A stretch of DNA of 64,000 bases, taken from contig CANJIU010000019.1 in NCBI GenBank assembly GCA_947474365.1, positions 53,832 to 117,831 of the forward strand. The letters are read 5' to 3'. Under the pieces are notes generated by a model, which worked only from the letters and a program-made list of their open reading frames with translations, was not told where the DNA came from and did not search any database. Position numbers and translations under genes: made by a program. Positions 45,132-55,200 of this stretch are shown piece by piece. The DNA comes from Opitutia bacterium (lineage in GTDB: Bacteria > Verrucomicrobiota > Verrucomicrobiia > Opitutales > Opitutaceae). Every line of letters starts with the position of its first letter. Position 1 is the first letter of the stretch.

Positions 45132-46265
45132 ATGGCGATGCCCGAACTTCCGGAGAACTCCAGCGCCCGTGTCACCGCCGATCTGCGCGGAGAGGCGCTC
45201 GAGGTAACGCTTGGCGGCACCTGGCAAATCACGGCGCCGCGGCCCTCCTGGACCGCACTGCTGGCCGGCCGGAAGCCGGCACGAGTGCGGCTGGCGACGA
45301 AGGACGTCGTCAAATGGGACAGCTCGCTCCTGCTTTTCCTCTTCGAGGTCCAGCAATGGTGCCGGGTGACGGGCGCCTACTGTGATGTCGACGCGGTGCC
45401 GGAGAAAATGCGGACGCTGCTCGCGCAGCTTGCGACGGCGCACGAGACGAGTGTGCCATTCGATCGGTCGGAGACGTTTCTGGTGTCGATTGGCAATGCG
45501 ACCATGGACACGTGGAGCAAGGTCGTGGCTTTCAGCCGGTTTGTGGGCGACTTTGTGCTAAGCGCGCTGCAGTTCGCCCGCTCGCCCCACAAGTTTCGCT
45601 GGCGGGACTGCCTGAGCGAGATGCAGCAATGCGGCGCGATGGCGCTGCCGATCGTGAGCCTGATCAGCTTTCTTGTCGGCGTGACGCTTGCCTACACCGG
45701 CGCGACCGTGCTGCGGCAATACGGCGGCGACATCTTCATCGCCGATCTCATCGGCCTCTCGATGGTGCGGGAAATGGGCGCGATGATGACTGCCGTGGTC
45801 CTCGCCGGACGGACGGGCGCGGCCTTTGCCGCGACGCTGGCGAACATGAAGGCCAACGAGGAGATCGATGCGCTGGAAACCCTCGGCATCTCGGCGGTGC
45901 ACTTTCTGGTCCTGCCCCGCATGCTCGCGATGGTGGTGATGATGCCCCTGCTCACGATCTATGCGAATGCCCTCGGCATTCTCGGCGGCATGGCGGTGGC
46001 GCTCGGCCTGCTCTCCATTTCCCCGACGGCCTATTGGGTCGAGATGCTCACCATTGTGGATATGTCGGATCTCTCAGTTGGCGTGATTAAGGGGGCGACG
46101 TTTGGCTTCATCGTCGGACTTTCGGGTTGCCTGCGCGGCCTGCAGGCTGACCGTAGCGCGGTCGGCGTTGGCCAGGCGGCGACCTCCGCTGTCGTGACGG
46201 CAATTCTCCTCATCATCGTCGCCGATGCGATCTTCGCCGTGATCTTCAACATCCTGGGCTGGTGA
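45132..46265 (+). CDS. mlaE: MlaE-type permease with N-terminal STAS-like domain
   Basis: A 377-residue protein; ATG 45132 or 45138 are the best starts. Residues about 15-100 form a STAS-like (MlaB-like) domain, suggested by the strand-helix pattern (ARVRLATKDVVKWDSSLLLF). The C-terminal MlaE/YrbE permease (about 130-375) has five to six membrane helices and the hallmark GLSMVREMGAMMTAVVLAGR and NEEIDALETLGI. It forms the inner-membrane core of a phospholipid/MCE ABC transporter. The following ATPase, MCE protein and lipoprotein genes on the same strand complete the system. MlaB is covered by the fusion, and no MlaC is seen. Confidence 0.9.
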   Translation: MAMPELPENSSARVTADLRGEALEVTLGGTWQITAPRPSWTALLAGRKPARVRLATKDVVKWDSSLLLFLFEVQQWCRVTGAYCDVDAVPEKMRTLLAQLATAHETSVPFDRSETFLVSIGNATMDTWSKVVAFSRFVGDFVLSALQFARSPHKFRWRDCLSEMQQCGAMALPIVSLISFLVGVTLAYTGATVLRQYGGDIFIADLIGLSMVREMGAMMTAVVLAGRTGAAFAATLANMKANEEIDALETLGISAVHFLVLPRMLAMVVMMPLLTIYANALGILGGMAVALGLLSISPTAYWVEMLTIVDMSDLSVGVIKGATFGFIVGLSGCLRGLQADRSAVGVGQAATSAVVTAILLIIVADAIFAVIFNILGW

Positions 46266-46308
46266 TGAATTCTGTGACAAAAAACCATCTGGCGAAAACA
46301 CGGGTGAG

Positions 46309-47112
46309 ATGGGCACAACACCGAAGGGCGGTCCCATGAGCGCCGATCCCGCTCCCGTCGCCGCGATCGACGTCGACCAGCTGGTTTGCGGCTACGATGG
46401 CACCGTTGTGCTCGACAAGATTTCGTTCCGCGTGGCCCGCGGAGAGATTTTCTTCATCATCGGTGGTTCCGGCTGCGGCAAGAGCACATTGCTGCGGCAC
46501 CTCGTGGGGCTGAACACGCCGGTGTCGGGCTCCGTGAGTTTTTTCGGCACCCATTTCAGCTCGGCGGAACCGTCGGCGCGCCGGGCGATGCTCAAGACGT
46601 TCGGCATGCTGTTCCAGGGCGGTGCGTTGTGGACGTCGCTGACGCTCCGGCAGAACGTCGCACTGCCCCTGGAGGAGTACACGGATCTGCCTCGCGGCGC
46701 GATCGACGAGATTGCGACGCTCAAGCTCAACCAGGTCGGCTTGGGCGGGTTCGAGGATTATTATCCGGCGGAAATCAGTGGCGGCATGAAGAAGCGCGCC
46801 GGCCTCGCTCGGGCGCTGGCGCTGGACCCTGAGATTGTGTTTTTCGATGAACCGTCCGCGGGGCTCGATCCGGTGACCTCGCGGAAACTTGACGAACTCG
46901 TGCGGGAGATACGCGGGACGTTTGGCACGACCATCGTCGTGGTGTCGCACGAGCTGGCGTCGATTTTCAGCATCGCCGACCGCGTGATCATGCTCGACCG
47001 CGCGCAGAAGGGCATCATCGCCGAGGGCCGGCCGCGCGAACTGGCGGCCACCAGCCGCGACCCGCGGGTCGCGGAGTTCTTGCGGCGGGAGGATTTGTTG
47101 CCGTCGCCATGA
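46309..47112 (+). CDS. mlaF: MlaF-type ABC transporter ATPase
   Basis: A 267-residue ATPase; ATG 46309 is used, and ATG 46336 (MSADPAPVAAIDV) is a reasonable alternative. Walker A GGSGCGKST, signature ISGGMKKRAGLARAL (M-K-K-R-A as in MlaF), Walker B IVFFDEPSAGLDP, and the switch histidine in VVVSHEL are all present. It powers lipid movement by the MlaE permease. It lies 43 bp after mlaE, and the MCE gene starts about 100 bp after it. Confidence 0.92.
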   Translation: MGTTPKGGPMSADPAPVAAIDVDQLVCGYDGTVVLDKISFRVARGEIFFIIGGSGCGKSTLLRHLVGLNTPVSGSVSFFGTHFSSAEPSARRAMLKTFGMLFQGGALWTSLTLRQNVALPLEEYTDLPRGAIDEIATLKLNQVGLGGFEDYYPAEISGGMKKRAGLARALALDPEIVFFDEPSAGLDPVTSRKLDELVREIRGTFGTTIVVVSHELASIFSIADRVIMLDRAQKGIIAEGRPRELAATSRDPRVAEFLRREDLLPSP

Positions 47113-47215
47113 GCAAATTTTGTTTTGTCATTCCGGGGGAAGCGCCGAATCCATGGGGGGTGCGGGCGAACCACCCGTCGTTTCACCCGGTGCGGACAGG
47201 CCGCCCGTGTTCCCA

Positions 47216-48214
47216 ATGAATACCAAGATCAGTCCAGCCTTCGTCGGCGCGTTTGTCATCGGGGCGTTCGCGCTCGGGTTGATCGCGGTGCTGTCGTTTG
47301 GCGGCGTCAGTTTTTTTACGAAGCCGCAGCGCTTTGTCGTGTACTTCGACGAGTCGATCCACGGCCTTGACGCCGGCTCACCGGTGAAACTGCGCGGCGT
47401 GCGCGTCGGGCGGGTGGCCAATCTCAACGTGCGGTACGATGAGCAGAGCAACCATTCGGTGGTCGCGGTCGTGTGCGAATTCAGCCGCGATGTGGTAACG
47501 GACAGCAAGGGCGTCGTGGTCGATGTGGCGAGCCGCGACGAACTGCAGTCGCTCGTCGACCGCGGCCTCCGCGCCCACCTCGGTGTGCTCGGTCTGGCGA
47601 CGGGCCTGCTGTTCGTGGAACTCGATTTTGTGAATCCGAAGGAATATCCGGTGGACCGGAAGCTGACCGACCCGCGCTACGCAGTCGTGCCGGCCGTGCC
47701 CTCGGCCATCTCGGAGTTTCAGGCCAGCGTCGGTGAGATCCTGGCCAACGTGAAGCGGATTGATTTTGCCGGCCTGTCGCGGGAGGTGACCGGCCTCGTA
47801 TCGGAGGGTCGCAAGCAGCTGGTCGGACTTGATTTGAAGGGCACCGTTGAGCAATGGAAACGGACGGGCGAGCGGATCGAGACGGTGGCGAGCGGGCCGG
47901 AAATCAAGCAGACGTTTGAGAATCTCAACGGCGCCATCACCGATCTGCGCCGAACGATCGCGAAGCTCGACGGTCAGATCGAGCCGAACAGCCAGGCGCT
48001 GGCCGCGACGCTGGCGGAAGCGCGGACGGCGCTCCAGTCGTTCAACGAAATGGCCGCCGCCACCCGCAAATTCGTCAACAGCAACGCCACCCTTGGCGAC
48101 GATGTCGTCGGCACGCTGCAGCATCTCGGCGAGGCGGCGGAGGCGGTGACTCGGCTCGCCGAGTTCCTAGAGCGAAATCCCAACTCGATTATCGTCGGCC
48201 GCCCCCGGCCCTGA
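47216..48214 (+). CDS. mlaD: MlaD/MCE family substrate-binding protein
   Basis: A 332-residue protein. ATG 47216 gives a single N-terminal membrane anchor (about residues 8-32, GAFVIGAFALGLIAVLSFGG), and the longer frame to 47120 is disfavoured. The MCE domain follows (about 37-130: YFDESIHGLDAGSPVKLRGV and later HLGVLGLATGLLFVEL). The rest is a long helical, coiled-coil-like tail (about 165-320), as in PqiB/LetB-like and other tunnel-forming MCE proteins. It probably spans the periplasm, conducting lipids. Confidence 0.88.
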   Translation: MNTKISPAFVGAFVIGAFALGLIAVLSFGGVSFFTKPQRFVVYFDESIHGLDAGSPVKLRGVRVGRVANLNVRYDEQSNHSVVAVVCEFSRDVVTDSKGVVVDVASRDELQSLVDRGLRAHLGVLGLATGLLFVELDFVNPKEYPVDRKLTDPRYAVVPAVPSAISEFQASVGEILANVKRIDFAGLSREVTGLVSEGRKQLVGLDLKGTVEQWKRTGERIETVASGPEIKQTFENLNGAITDLRRTIAKLDGQIEPNSQALAATLAEARTALQSFNEMAAATRKFVNSNATLGDDVVGTLQHLGEAAEAVTRLAEFLERNPNSIIVGRPRP

Positions 48215-48233
48215 TGGACCTTCGCTCCCGCCC

Positions 48234-48890
48234 ATGAACCTGCCCGCCGTTTTTTCGATGAAGGCCCCTGTCTTCCGTTCCGCCCGAGTGCGATGTCTGT
48301 CACTCGCTCTCCCTCTGTGCTGTTTTCTGGTCACGTCCGGTTGCTCGCTTCTGCCAAAGGCGGCGGTGGATCCGACGCGCTACTACCTGCTCGCATCGAC
48401 GTCGCCCGGCGGAAACGCGCCGGCGGCCGGCGCGCCGACTCTCATTCTGCGCCCGATCGATCTGGCCAATTATCTGAAATCGCCGGCGATCCTCGTGCGC
48501 AAGGGCAGCAACGAGATTGAATTTCACGACTACGCACGCTGGGGCGAGCCGCTGGATCTCGGCATCGGCCGCGTGCTGCGCGAGGAATTGATCGCGGGCG
48601 GCGGCTTTGGCGCGGTAGCGGGGGGCGGCGCGCGCGGCGGTTCGGCCGAATACAGTCACGAGTTGATCGTGCGCGTGCTGGCTGGCGAAGGCGCGTCGGA
48701 TGGGGCGGTGAATTTTCGTGCGGTCTGGCGTCTGGCCAAGACCGACGCGCCGGCCGTCGCGGTGGCCGGCGGGGATTTTCGCGCGGCCGATCTGCGGTGG
48801 GATGGAAAAAGTGAGTCGACGCTGGCGGCCCAGCTCAGCCGGGCGGTGAGCAGCCTCGCCGCGGAGATTTCGGCCACAGTGAAAAAGTAG
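48234..48890 (+). CDS. ABC transport auxiliary lipoprotein (PqiC-like)
   Basis: A 218-residue lipoprotein. A hydrophobic signal (LSLALPLCCFLV) ends in the lipobox VTSGC, near residue 37 from ATG 48234; ATG 48258 is an alternative start. The mature part has YYLLAS and later strands resembling the ABC_trans_aux (PqiC-like) domain. It sits 19 bp after the MCE gene, the usual last gene of such operons, and probably anchors the MCE assembly to the outer membrane. Confidence 0.75.
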   Translation: MNLPAVFSMKAPVFRSARVRCLSLALPLCCFLVTSGCSLLPKAAVDPTRYYLLASTSPGGNAPAAGAPTLILRPIDLANYLKSPAILVRKGSNEIEFHDYARWGEPLDLGIGRVLREELIAGGGFGAVAGGGARGGSAEYSHELIVRVLAGEGASDGAVNFRAVWRLAKTDAPAVAVAGGDFRAADLRWDGKSESTLAAQLSRAVSSLAAEISATVKK

Positions 48891-48954
48891 GGAGGGTCTG
48901 AGACCCGCTCCGCGATACGTTACGACGCCCGCGCACGAGTGACGTGAGCCTGTT

Positions 48955-51900
48955 CTACTTCAGACCTGCGCCTTCCTTTTTCATCCGTGTGAGTGTCTCG
49001 CGGGCGACCTTGTACTGTTCCACGCAGCCGAGCTTCACTAACAGCTGTGCAAACTGTGGATCCTTGCGGAACGGGTCCCACATCGGGGCCCAGAAGAGGC
49101 TGCGTTGGCTCATCACTCCGGATCGCTCGAGGTAGGGCAACGCCTCGCCGAATTTACCGAGGGCCGCCAGCACGAGCCCGCGGTGCGAATTGGATTCAGG
49201 CAGATTTCGGAGCAATAGGTCTGCGTAGCTGGTCGCCTCGTCGCGCCGGCCGGCCTGCTGCAAGACCCAAATCGCGTGGCTGTCGGCAAACCAGCGGGGT
49301 TTTTGCGGCCAAAGCTGGCACACTGAACGGGCGGCGGTCAGCGCTTCCTCTTTCCGGCCTTTTTGCCAGAGCAGCGACGCCAGGTCGCCGCGACTGGGCG
49401 GCCAGACGTCGCTGCGCAGCGCCGTGGCGCGGGCGTTGAGCGCGAGCGCTTCGTCGAGGCGACCGGCCAGGGCGAGGGTGTCGCTCGCCATGTGAAGGTT
49501 GATGAACGAGAGCGGATCGAGCGCGATCGCCTTTTCGAATTCCTCCAGCGCGGTGTCGAGACGGCCCGTGTAGAATTGTGCCACCCCGTGCCACATATGA
49601 ATCACGGAATGGTTTGGGTTCGCCGCGAGGACCTGTTGGTAGCCGCGCTCCGCTTCCGCCAGCCTGCGTTCGAGCAGCGACGCATACGCGAGGGCGGCGG
49701 GCGGTTCGGGCAACGAGGCATCAAGCGCGAGGGCGAGTTTAACCTCCTCGCGGGTGCGCGCGAGGTCGGCGGACACGTTCGTCTCGCCATCAAGCTGGCG
49801 ATACGTGGCGCGCATCAGTGCGACGTCGGCCAGCCCGGCGTGGGCGCGCGCAAATTGAGAATCAAGTGCGAGCGCCTTGCGCAGCGCCGCCTCGGCACTG
49901 GCAAACCCCTCCTCGGTTCGGAGGTTCCAAAAATGCCGCGCTTCGAGCAGGAGCCGATAGGCTTCGTCGTTGACGGGTCGCAAGACGCGCGGGGCAAAGC
50001 CGAGCTTCAGTTTCAGTTTGTCCGCGATCCGGCCGGCAATTTCATCCTGCAACGTGAGAATGTTCGTTTGTTCGCTCTCGAACTTGTCGCTCCAGACCTG
50101 CTCGCCGGTGTCGGCGCGGCTGAGGCTTGCGTTTACCCGCGCGGTCGATCCGGCGCGCTGCACACTGCCGTCGACGATGTACGCGACGTTGAGTTGCCGG
50201 CCCATCTCCTGGGTCGTCGCATTCTTGTCCTTGAAATAAAACGCCGACGCCCGTGCCGCCACGTGCAATCCCGGAATCGTGCCCAACAAGTTGAGCAACT
50301 CTTCGCTGATGCCCTCGGAATAGTGTTCACTCTCCCTCGCGCCGCCGATGGTCTTGAACGCCAGCACGGCGATGGATTTGTCCGCCGGGACGGATTTCGG
50401 ATCCGCGTTCGCCGTACTCGGCGGAGTTTTTTCCGGAACCTTGGCCAACACCTCGAATCGCGGGTCACTGCGAATGCCGTCCCACATCGGGTGAATCCGC
50501 AGGAAGGCGGCGGTCACCACCGTCTGTTCCTTCGCCGCCGCCGTCAACAGGGCGACGGCCTTGTCCCGATCTCCGAGTTCGAGTTGCAGACCCGCGGCCC
50601 AGTATTGGTCGCGCACGGTGAGTCCGAGTTGTTCCGCCGTTTGAAACCCGCGTCGAGCTTCCGCCGGATTGCCGAGCAGCGCTAGTAGCCACGATTTCCA
50701 GAGCAGGAGGCGCGTGTTGTTGGACTGGTTGAGCAATCGGCGTTCGACCACCTGCAGCGCGGCCCGCCACTCGACTTCGGCGGCTTGGGCGCGTCCCGCG
50801 ATGCGGTGCGCCTGGCCGATGAGCAGGCCCTTGGGTCCGTCGAACACCGCCTCCATGTAGTCGCGGGGCAGCTCTTTCAGCGCGGCGATCTCCCGATCCG
50901 GATCGCGCGCGCAGCGCCAGACCAGGGCGGCGATGAACGCGCCGAAATCCTCGCGCAACGGCTCGACCGGGACCTCGGCCAGCGCGGCCTGCGCCCGCGG
51001 TACATCGCCGGCATACCGGATGAGCAGGTTGACGCGCTGCAGCAAAGCGGCACCGGACCGTTTCAGGGCGAGGGATGCTTCCATCGCTTTCTCGCCCTCG
51101 TCCATGCGACCGAGCGTCGCGAACGTCGTGGCCAGAAAGTGCAACGAAAGGGGATCGCCCCCGGGCAGGGCGATGGCGCGTTGCAGGCATTCGATCGACT
51201 CCTCGTTACGACCGCGATATTTCCCCCCGAAGATGGTGTCGTAACGCAGGGTGTGACCGAGGGTTCGCCAGACGCGACGGTCGTTGGGGCGCTCTTTGAT
51301 CAACTCCCGCAAAATCCGCTCCGCTTCCGGATAACTTGCTTCGTCGAGCCGATAGAAATAGGCACGGGCGTAACGCGCCTCGAAGGAGTTCGGAGCGAGT
51401 TGCAGGGCGCGGTTGGCGGCATCCCCCGCCTGGTTCCGGCGTTCCGGCGAGCGATCGACGGTGAGAAAAATGTACTGGGAGCCGACTCGTGAATAAATCG
51501 CCCACACCTCGGCGTCGTTCGGATCGAGGGCGATGGCTTGCTGGCAAAACTTCTCGGCCAGTGTGAGGTGCTCGCGCGTCGCGAGTTCATCCTGATCGAA
51601 AAGCGCGTCGGCCTTGGCGGCAAGTTTGCGGGCTTCGGAAAGGGAGCCGGCGGGCGCGTTGACCGCGGCGGGAGGGGGAGCGTTTCCGGGTCGCCGCTGC
51701 GTGAGCCAGACCACCACGCCAAGCGCAACCACTGCTCCCGCAAGCCATGCCGCCAACGGGACGCGCCGGCCACGCTTGATTTGATCTGTGGACGCGACGC
51801 CCACGTCGCGTACGTCGGCGCGGGGCCGGCCCGCCTCCGTCGGGCCGGCCAGCAATTTCTTCACCCGCTCGCAAAACGCCGCGCTCGTCTCGCCGCCCGG

Positions 51901-52278
51901 CAAACGCGTCCATTGCACGGCGAGAAACGAGTCCGGCACGTCGGCACCGCTGTCGCGCGTGTCGTCGATGCTGATGGGGACGAGAAACGCCTTCGACTTT
52001 CCCATCGCCTCGGTGCGGCGATCGGCGAGCCGCCATTCGATTCGAAAATAGCCTTCTGCCCGCGCCTGGGTGTTGGCCGAGATGATCGGCAGGAACAGCG
52101 CGCACTCCTTGATCTGCTGGCGGATCTTGGCGTCCCACGCATCGCCGCCGACGAGCTCGCTTTGATCGAACCAGACCTCGACGCCCGCGGTGCGCAGCGC
52201 GTCGCAAATCTTCCTCGCCGCCGCGGCGTCCTGCGACGCGTAGCTGAGGAAGACGGCCTTGTTTCCATCCGCGCTCAT
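48955..52278 (-). CDS. TIR-TM-TPR-TolB/FlgO-like-TPR membrane receptor 3
   Basis: A 1107-residue protein. ATG 52278 overlaps the TGA of the neighbouring receptor gene (ATGA, 52275-52278). TIR_2 is at residues about 6-150 with YFRIEWRLA (candidate catalytic glutamate near residue 80). The repeat-derived linker RDVGVAST is followed by a basic stretch and a membrane helix (about 178-197). A first TPR block spans about 220-600, the TolB/FlgO-like domain about 630-758 (KSIAVLAFKTIGG, YIVDGSVQRAGS), and a second TPR block about 775-1090. Compared with receptors 1 and 2 it has an extra TPR block before the TolB-like domain. TIR is probably cytoplasmic. Function is inferred only from domains. Confidence 0.85.
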   Translation of the reverse strand: MSADGNKAVFLSYASQDAAAARKICDALRTAGVEVWFDQSELVGGDAWDAKIRQQIKECALFLPIISANTQARAEGYFRIEWRLADRRTEAMGKSKAFLVPISIDDTRDSGADVPDSFLAVQWTRLPGGETSAAFCERVKKLLAGPTEAGRPRADVRDVGVASTDQIKRGRRVPLAAWLAGAVVALGVVVWLTQRRPGNAPPPAAVNAPAGSLSEARKLAAKADALFDQDELATREHLTLAEKFCQQAIALDPNDAEVWAIYSRVGSQYIFLTVDRSPERRNQAGDAANRALQLAPNSFEARYARAYFYRLDEASYPEAERILRELIKERPNDRRVWRTLGHTLRYDTIFGGKYRGRNEESIECLQRAIALPGGDPLSLHFLATTFATLGRMDEGEKAMEASLALKRSGAALLQRVNLLIRYAGDVPRAQAALAEVPVEPLREDFGAFIAALVWRCARDPDREIAALKELPRDYMEAVFDGPKGLLIGQAHRIAGRAQAAEVEWRAALQVVERRLLNQSNNTRLLLWKSWLLALLGNPAEARRGFQTAEQLGLTVRDQYWAAGLQLELGDRDKAVALLTAAAKEQTVVTAAFLRIHPMWDGIRSDPRFEVLAKVPEKTPPSTANADPKSVPADKSIAVLAFKTIGGARESEHYSEGISEELLNLLGTIPGLHVAARASAFYFKDKNATTQEMGRQLNVAYIVDGSVQRAGSTARVNASLSRADTGEQVWSDKFESEQTNILTLQDEIAGRIADKLKLKLGFAPRVLRPVNDEAYRLLLEARHFWNLRTEEGFASAEAALRKALALDSQFARAHAGLADVALMRATYRQLDGETNVSADLARTREEVKLALALDASLPEPPAALAYASLLERRLAEAERGYQQVLAANPNHSVIHMWHGVAQFYTGRLDTALEEFEKAIALDPLSFINLHMASDTLALAGRLDEALALNARATALRSDVWPPSRGDLASLLWQKGRKEEALTAARSVCQLWPQKPRWFADSHAIWVLQQAGRRDEATSYADLLLRNLPESNSHRGLVLAALGKFGEALPYLERSGVMSQRSLFWAPMWDPFRKDPQFAQLLVKLGCVEQYKVARETLTRMKKEGAGLK
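51786..51810. repeat. Half copy of the palindromic repeat in TIR receptor 3
   Basis: A 25-bp match to the left arm of the 57-bp element with two changes. On the minus strand it reads RDVGVAS, in the same phase as the other coding copies, between the TIR domain and the membrane helix. Confidence 0.65.
52161..52242 (-). repeat. 82-bp near-identical segment shared with 55499-55580
   Basis: The DNA encoding the start of the TIR domains of receptors 3 and 4 is the same over 82 bp with a single mismatch by eye, and protein identity extends over about 105 residues, while later parts of the genes diverge. Recent gene conversion or module transfer is the likely cause. Confidence 0.8.
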
Positions 52279-55200
52279 TTCTTTTCTTTCCGCTCCTTGA
52301 GCATGCGCGCGATTGTCGCGCGCGCGACCTTGTATTCCGCAGCGCAGCCGAGCTTCACCATCAGTTGCTGGAAACGCGGATCGTCGCGGACCGAATCCCA
52401 CAGGGGAGAGAAATAAAAATTCTCAAAGTGGGTGAGCGGTGCCGTTTCCAGGCACGGCAATGCGTTGTCAAATCGGCCGAGTGCGGTGAGCACCATGCCC
52501 CGGATGTAGCCTCCTGGCGGCAACGCTCGGAGCGCCTTGTCCCCGTACTCTTGGGCTTCCTCGGCCAAGCCCTCCGCGCGCAAGATGTAAATCGCATTGG
52601 CGTCAGCATACCGGCGCGCCTCAACCGCCGGGTTTTGGCGTACGGCACGGGCGGCTTCCACGGCCTCGGCTTTTCGGCCGATGCGCTGCAGCGTCAGGGC
52701 ACGATTCGATTGCAGATAGGGTACCTCTGGCCTGATCGCGAGAGCGCGGTCTGCGAAGACGAGCGCATCTTGGTCGCGATGCGCGTAGTCAGCGTAGCGG
52801 CTGTAACTGTCGAGAATTGAAAACGACATCGGATCCAGTCGTTCCGCCCGGTCGAGTTCGGTGATCGCCGCGTCGATCTGACCGCGAGTCCGCAACAGCA
52901 TCGCGCGCCAGTAAATGGCAAGGACGTTGTTGGGATTCTGTCGCAGTGCATGTTGGAAATAATCTTCGGCGCGATCGAACCTGCCTTCGTGATAGTCAAC
53001 CGCGCCGAGCGTGGCCAACGGTTCGTCAAGTGCCGGATCGAGCTGTCGCGCGAGCAAGGCCTCGGTCCGGGCGCGACCGAATTCTTTGGCCTCAGGCAAT
53101 TGGGCATCCAGGACCCGCCACCAGCTGCGGAGCAGCCAGAAGTCCGCCAGCACCGCGTGTGCTTTGGCAAACTGTGGATCAATCTCGATGGCGCGTCGGG
53201 CGGCGCTTTCGGCCCGGGCGAATCCCGCCTCGGTGCGAGGCGCGAGGAAATAGCGGGCTTCGAGCACGAGTCGGTAAGCTTCGGGGTTTACGGTTTTTGT
53301 GGCCTGCGCGGACGCGCCGAGCTTCAACTTTAGTTCTTCGGCGATGCGGCTGGCGATGCGCTCCTGCAGCTCCCAAGGTTTGTCGAGCTCGCCGTTGAAA
53401 CGATCCGTCCAAATCTGATCGCCCGTGTCGGTGCGGCTGAGTTGGGTGAAGATGCGCACGGAATTTCCGATCTTCTGCACGCTGCCGGAAACGAAGTGCG
53501 TCACGCCGAGTTGTTTCCCAATTTCCTGCGGCGTCGCGTTGCGGCCCTTGAAATAGAACGAGGAGTTGCGCGCCTTGACGGTGAGTCCCGGCACCTTGGA
53601 CAGCACATTGAGCAGCTCCTCGCTCATCCCGTCGGAGAAGGATTCGTCGGATTTTTCGTCGCTGCGATTGTCGAACGCGAGCACGGCGATGGATTTTTCC
53701 GCAGGTGCGATCGGGGCCAGAGCAGATCCCTCCGAGTTGAGATGTGCGAACTCGGTCATGAGCGTCCGCAGTTCGGGTTTGTCGATGACGTCGGAGAAGC
53801 GCGGATCGAGCCTAAGGCTGGCCGGTGTAAAGGGCGGAATCGCCGGACCCGATAGCAACTCACGCAGCCAATACCGCAACGGTTCAATTTGGCCCAGCAC
53901 CGCATGCGTTTGTGCGATTGTCGTCAGAATCTGCCCCGCCCTAATGTGTCGTCCTCGCCCGCGGATCAGCGGTTCGAGCGAGGAGAGTTCTCGTTGGGCT
54001 TCCGTCCTGTGGCCGGCGTAGGCACTCGCCAGAGCGAGGTCGGCGCGGAGATCTTCGTCCTGTGGATCGGACACAAGTTGTTCCTGCACGGTGCGGAGGG
54101 CGTCCCGAAATTGAGCCGTGGCGGCCTCCGAGTTGCCCAAACACTGGTATGACATGCCGGCGAGCAGCGATTTGGGGCCGCGATAACGGTCGAACAGATT
54201 TGATTCCGGCGTCCGCGCCAATTCCTGGAGTGCAGCCTCGTAGCGTCGTTCCGCCATCGCGAGCAGCCATCGCGAGTAAAGTGCCCGATGGACTGTGGGG
54301 CCGCCGGGTGCAATGCGGTCCAGCGCCGCTCGAGCCGCATTGAGATCGGCGCGTAGGTAGTAATGGACTTCGAATGACGTCACGAATGAGCGTACACCGC
54401 TCATACTTGTGCTGGTCGCGCCCTTCTCGGCCCATCGCAACGCCTCGTCGGGCTCGCGCAGAGCCAGGTGCATCATGCCCCGAACGAATGCCGCGTGGTT
54501 AGAGGAAGGATCGGTCTGAAGCCAGTCGTCGAGCGAGGTCCTTAGTTCGGCAAAAGCGAACGAGTTTACACCCCACGAGACGTCTGCAAACCGGGTCAGG
54601 GCATCCGGCGGTAAAATGGCCAGCGCCTGCTGCAGGTGGGGCCTGGCGGCGCGCGGATCGCCGCCGCGGCTGTTCATCGCTGTGAGGTGCATCCCCAGGG
54701 CCAATTCTCCCAAACCCGACCTCGGCGCCAAATAGAGAGCTCGATTGGCTGCCTGCCGTCCGGCCTCAAGGTACTTCGTCCCCGACTCGAAATTGCGAAT
54801 AACCTGGAGGCTGTTGATAATGCTGCGCAACGCCCATGCGTCTGCGTTGAGTTCGTCGGCAGCGATAATCCTATCCAGTGTGGCGGAGAACGGCTCGAAG
54901 TCCTCCTTTTTCCACTGGTCAGGGATCAGCCTTGCTCTCAATCGTTCGATTTCGCCCGCTGGCGTCGCTCCTTGAGAGGCATGCGCCGCTGGAACGGGCG
55001 GAACCGTCGAGGACGACCCCCAAGGATGCAAACGGACTACCGTGAACCCCGCGAAGCCAATACCCACGACCGCTGCTGCGATCCACGGCGACAACGTAAT
55101 ACGTCGTCTCGTCTTGGCTTCAACTGGGGACGCGACGCCCTCGTCGCGTTTTCCGACAAGGGATCGCCCCGCGTCTCTCGGGCCGCCCAGCAATTTCTTC

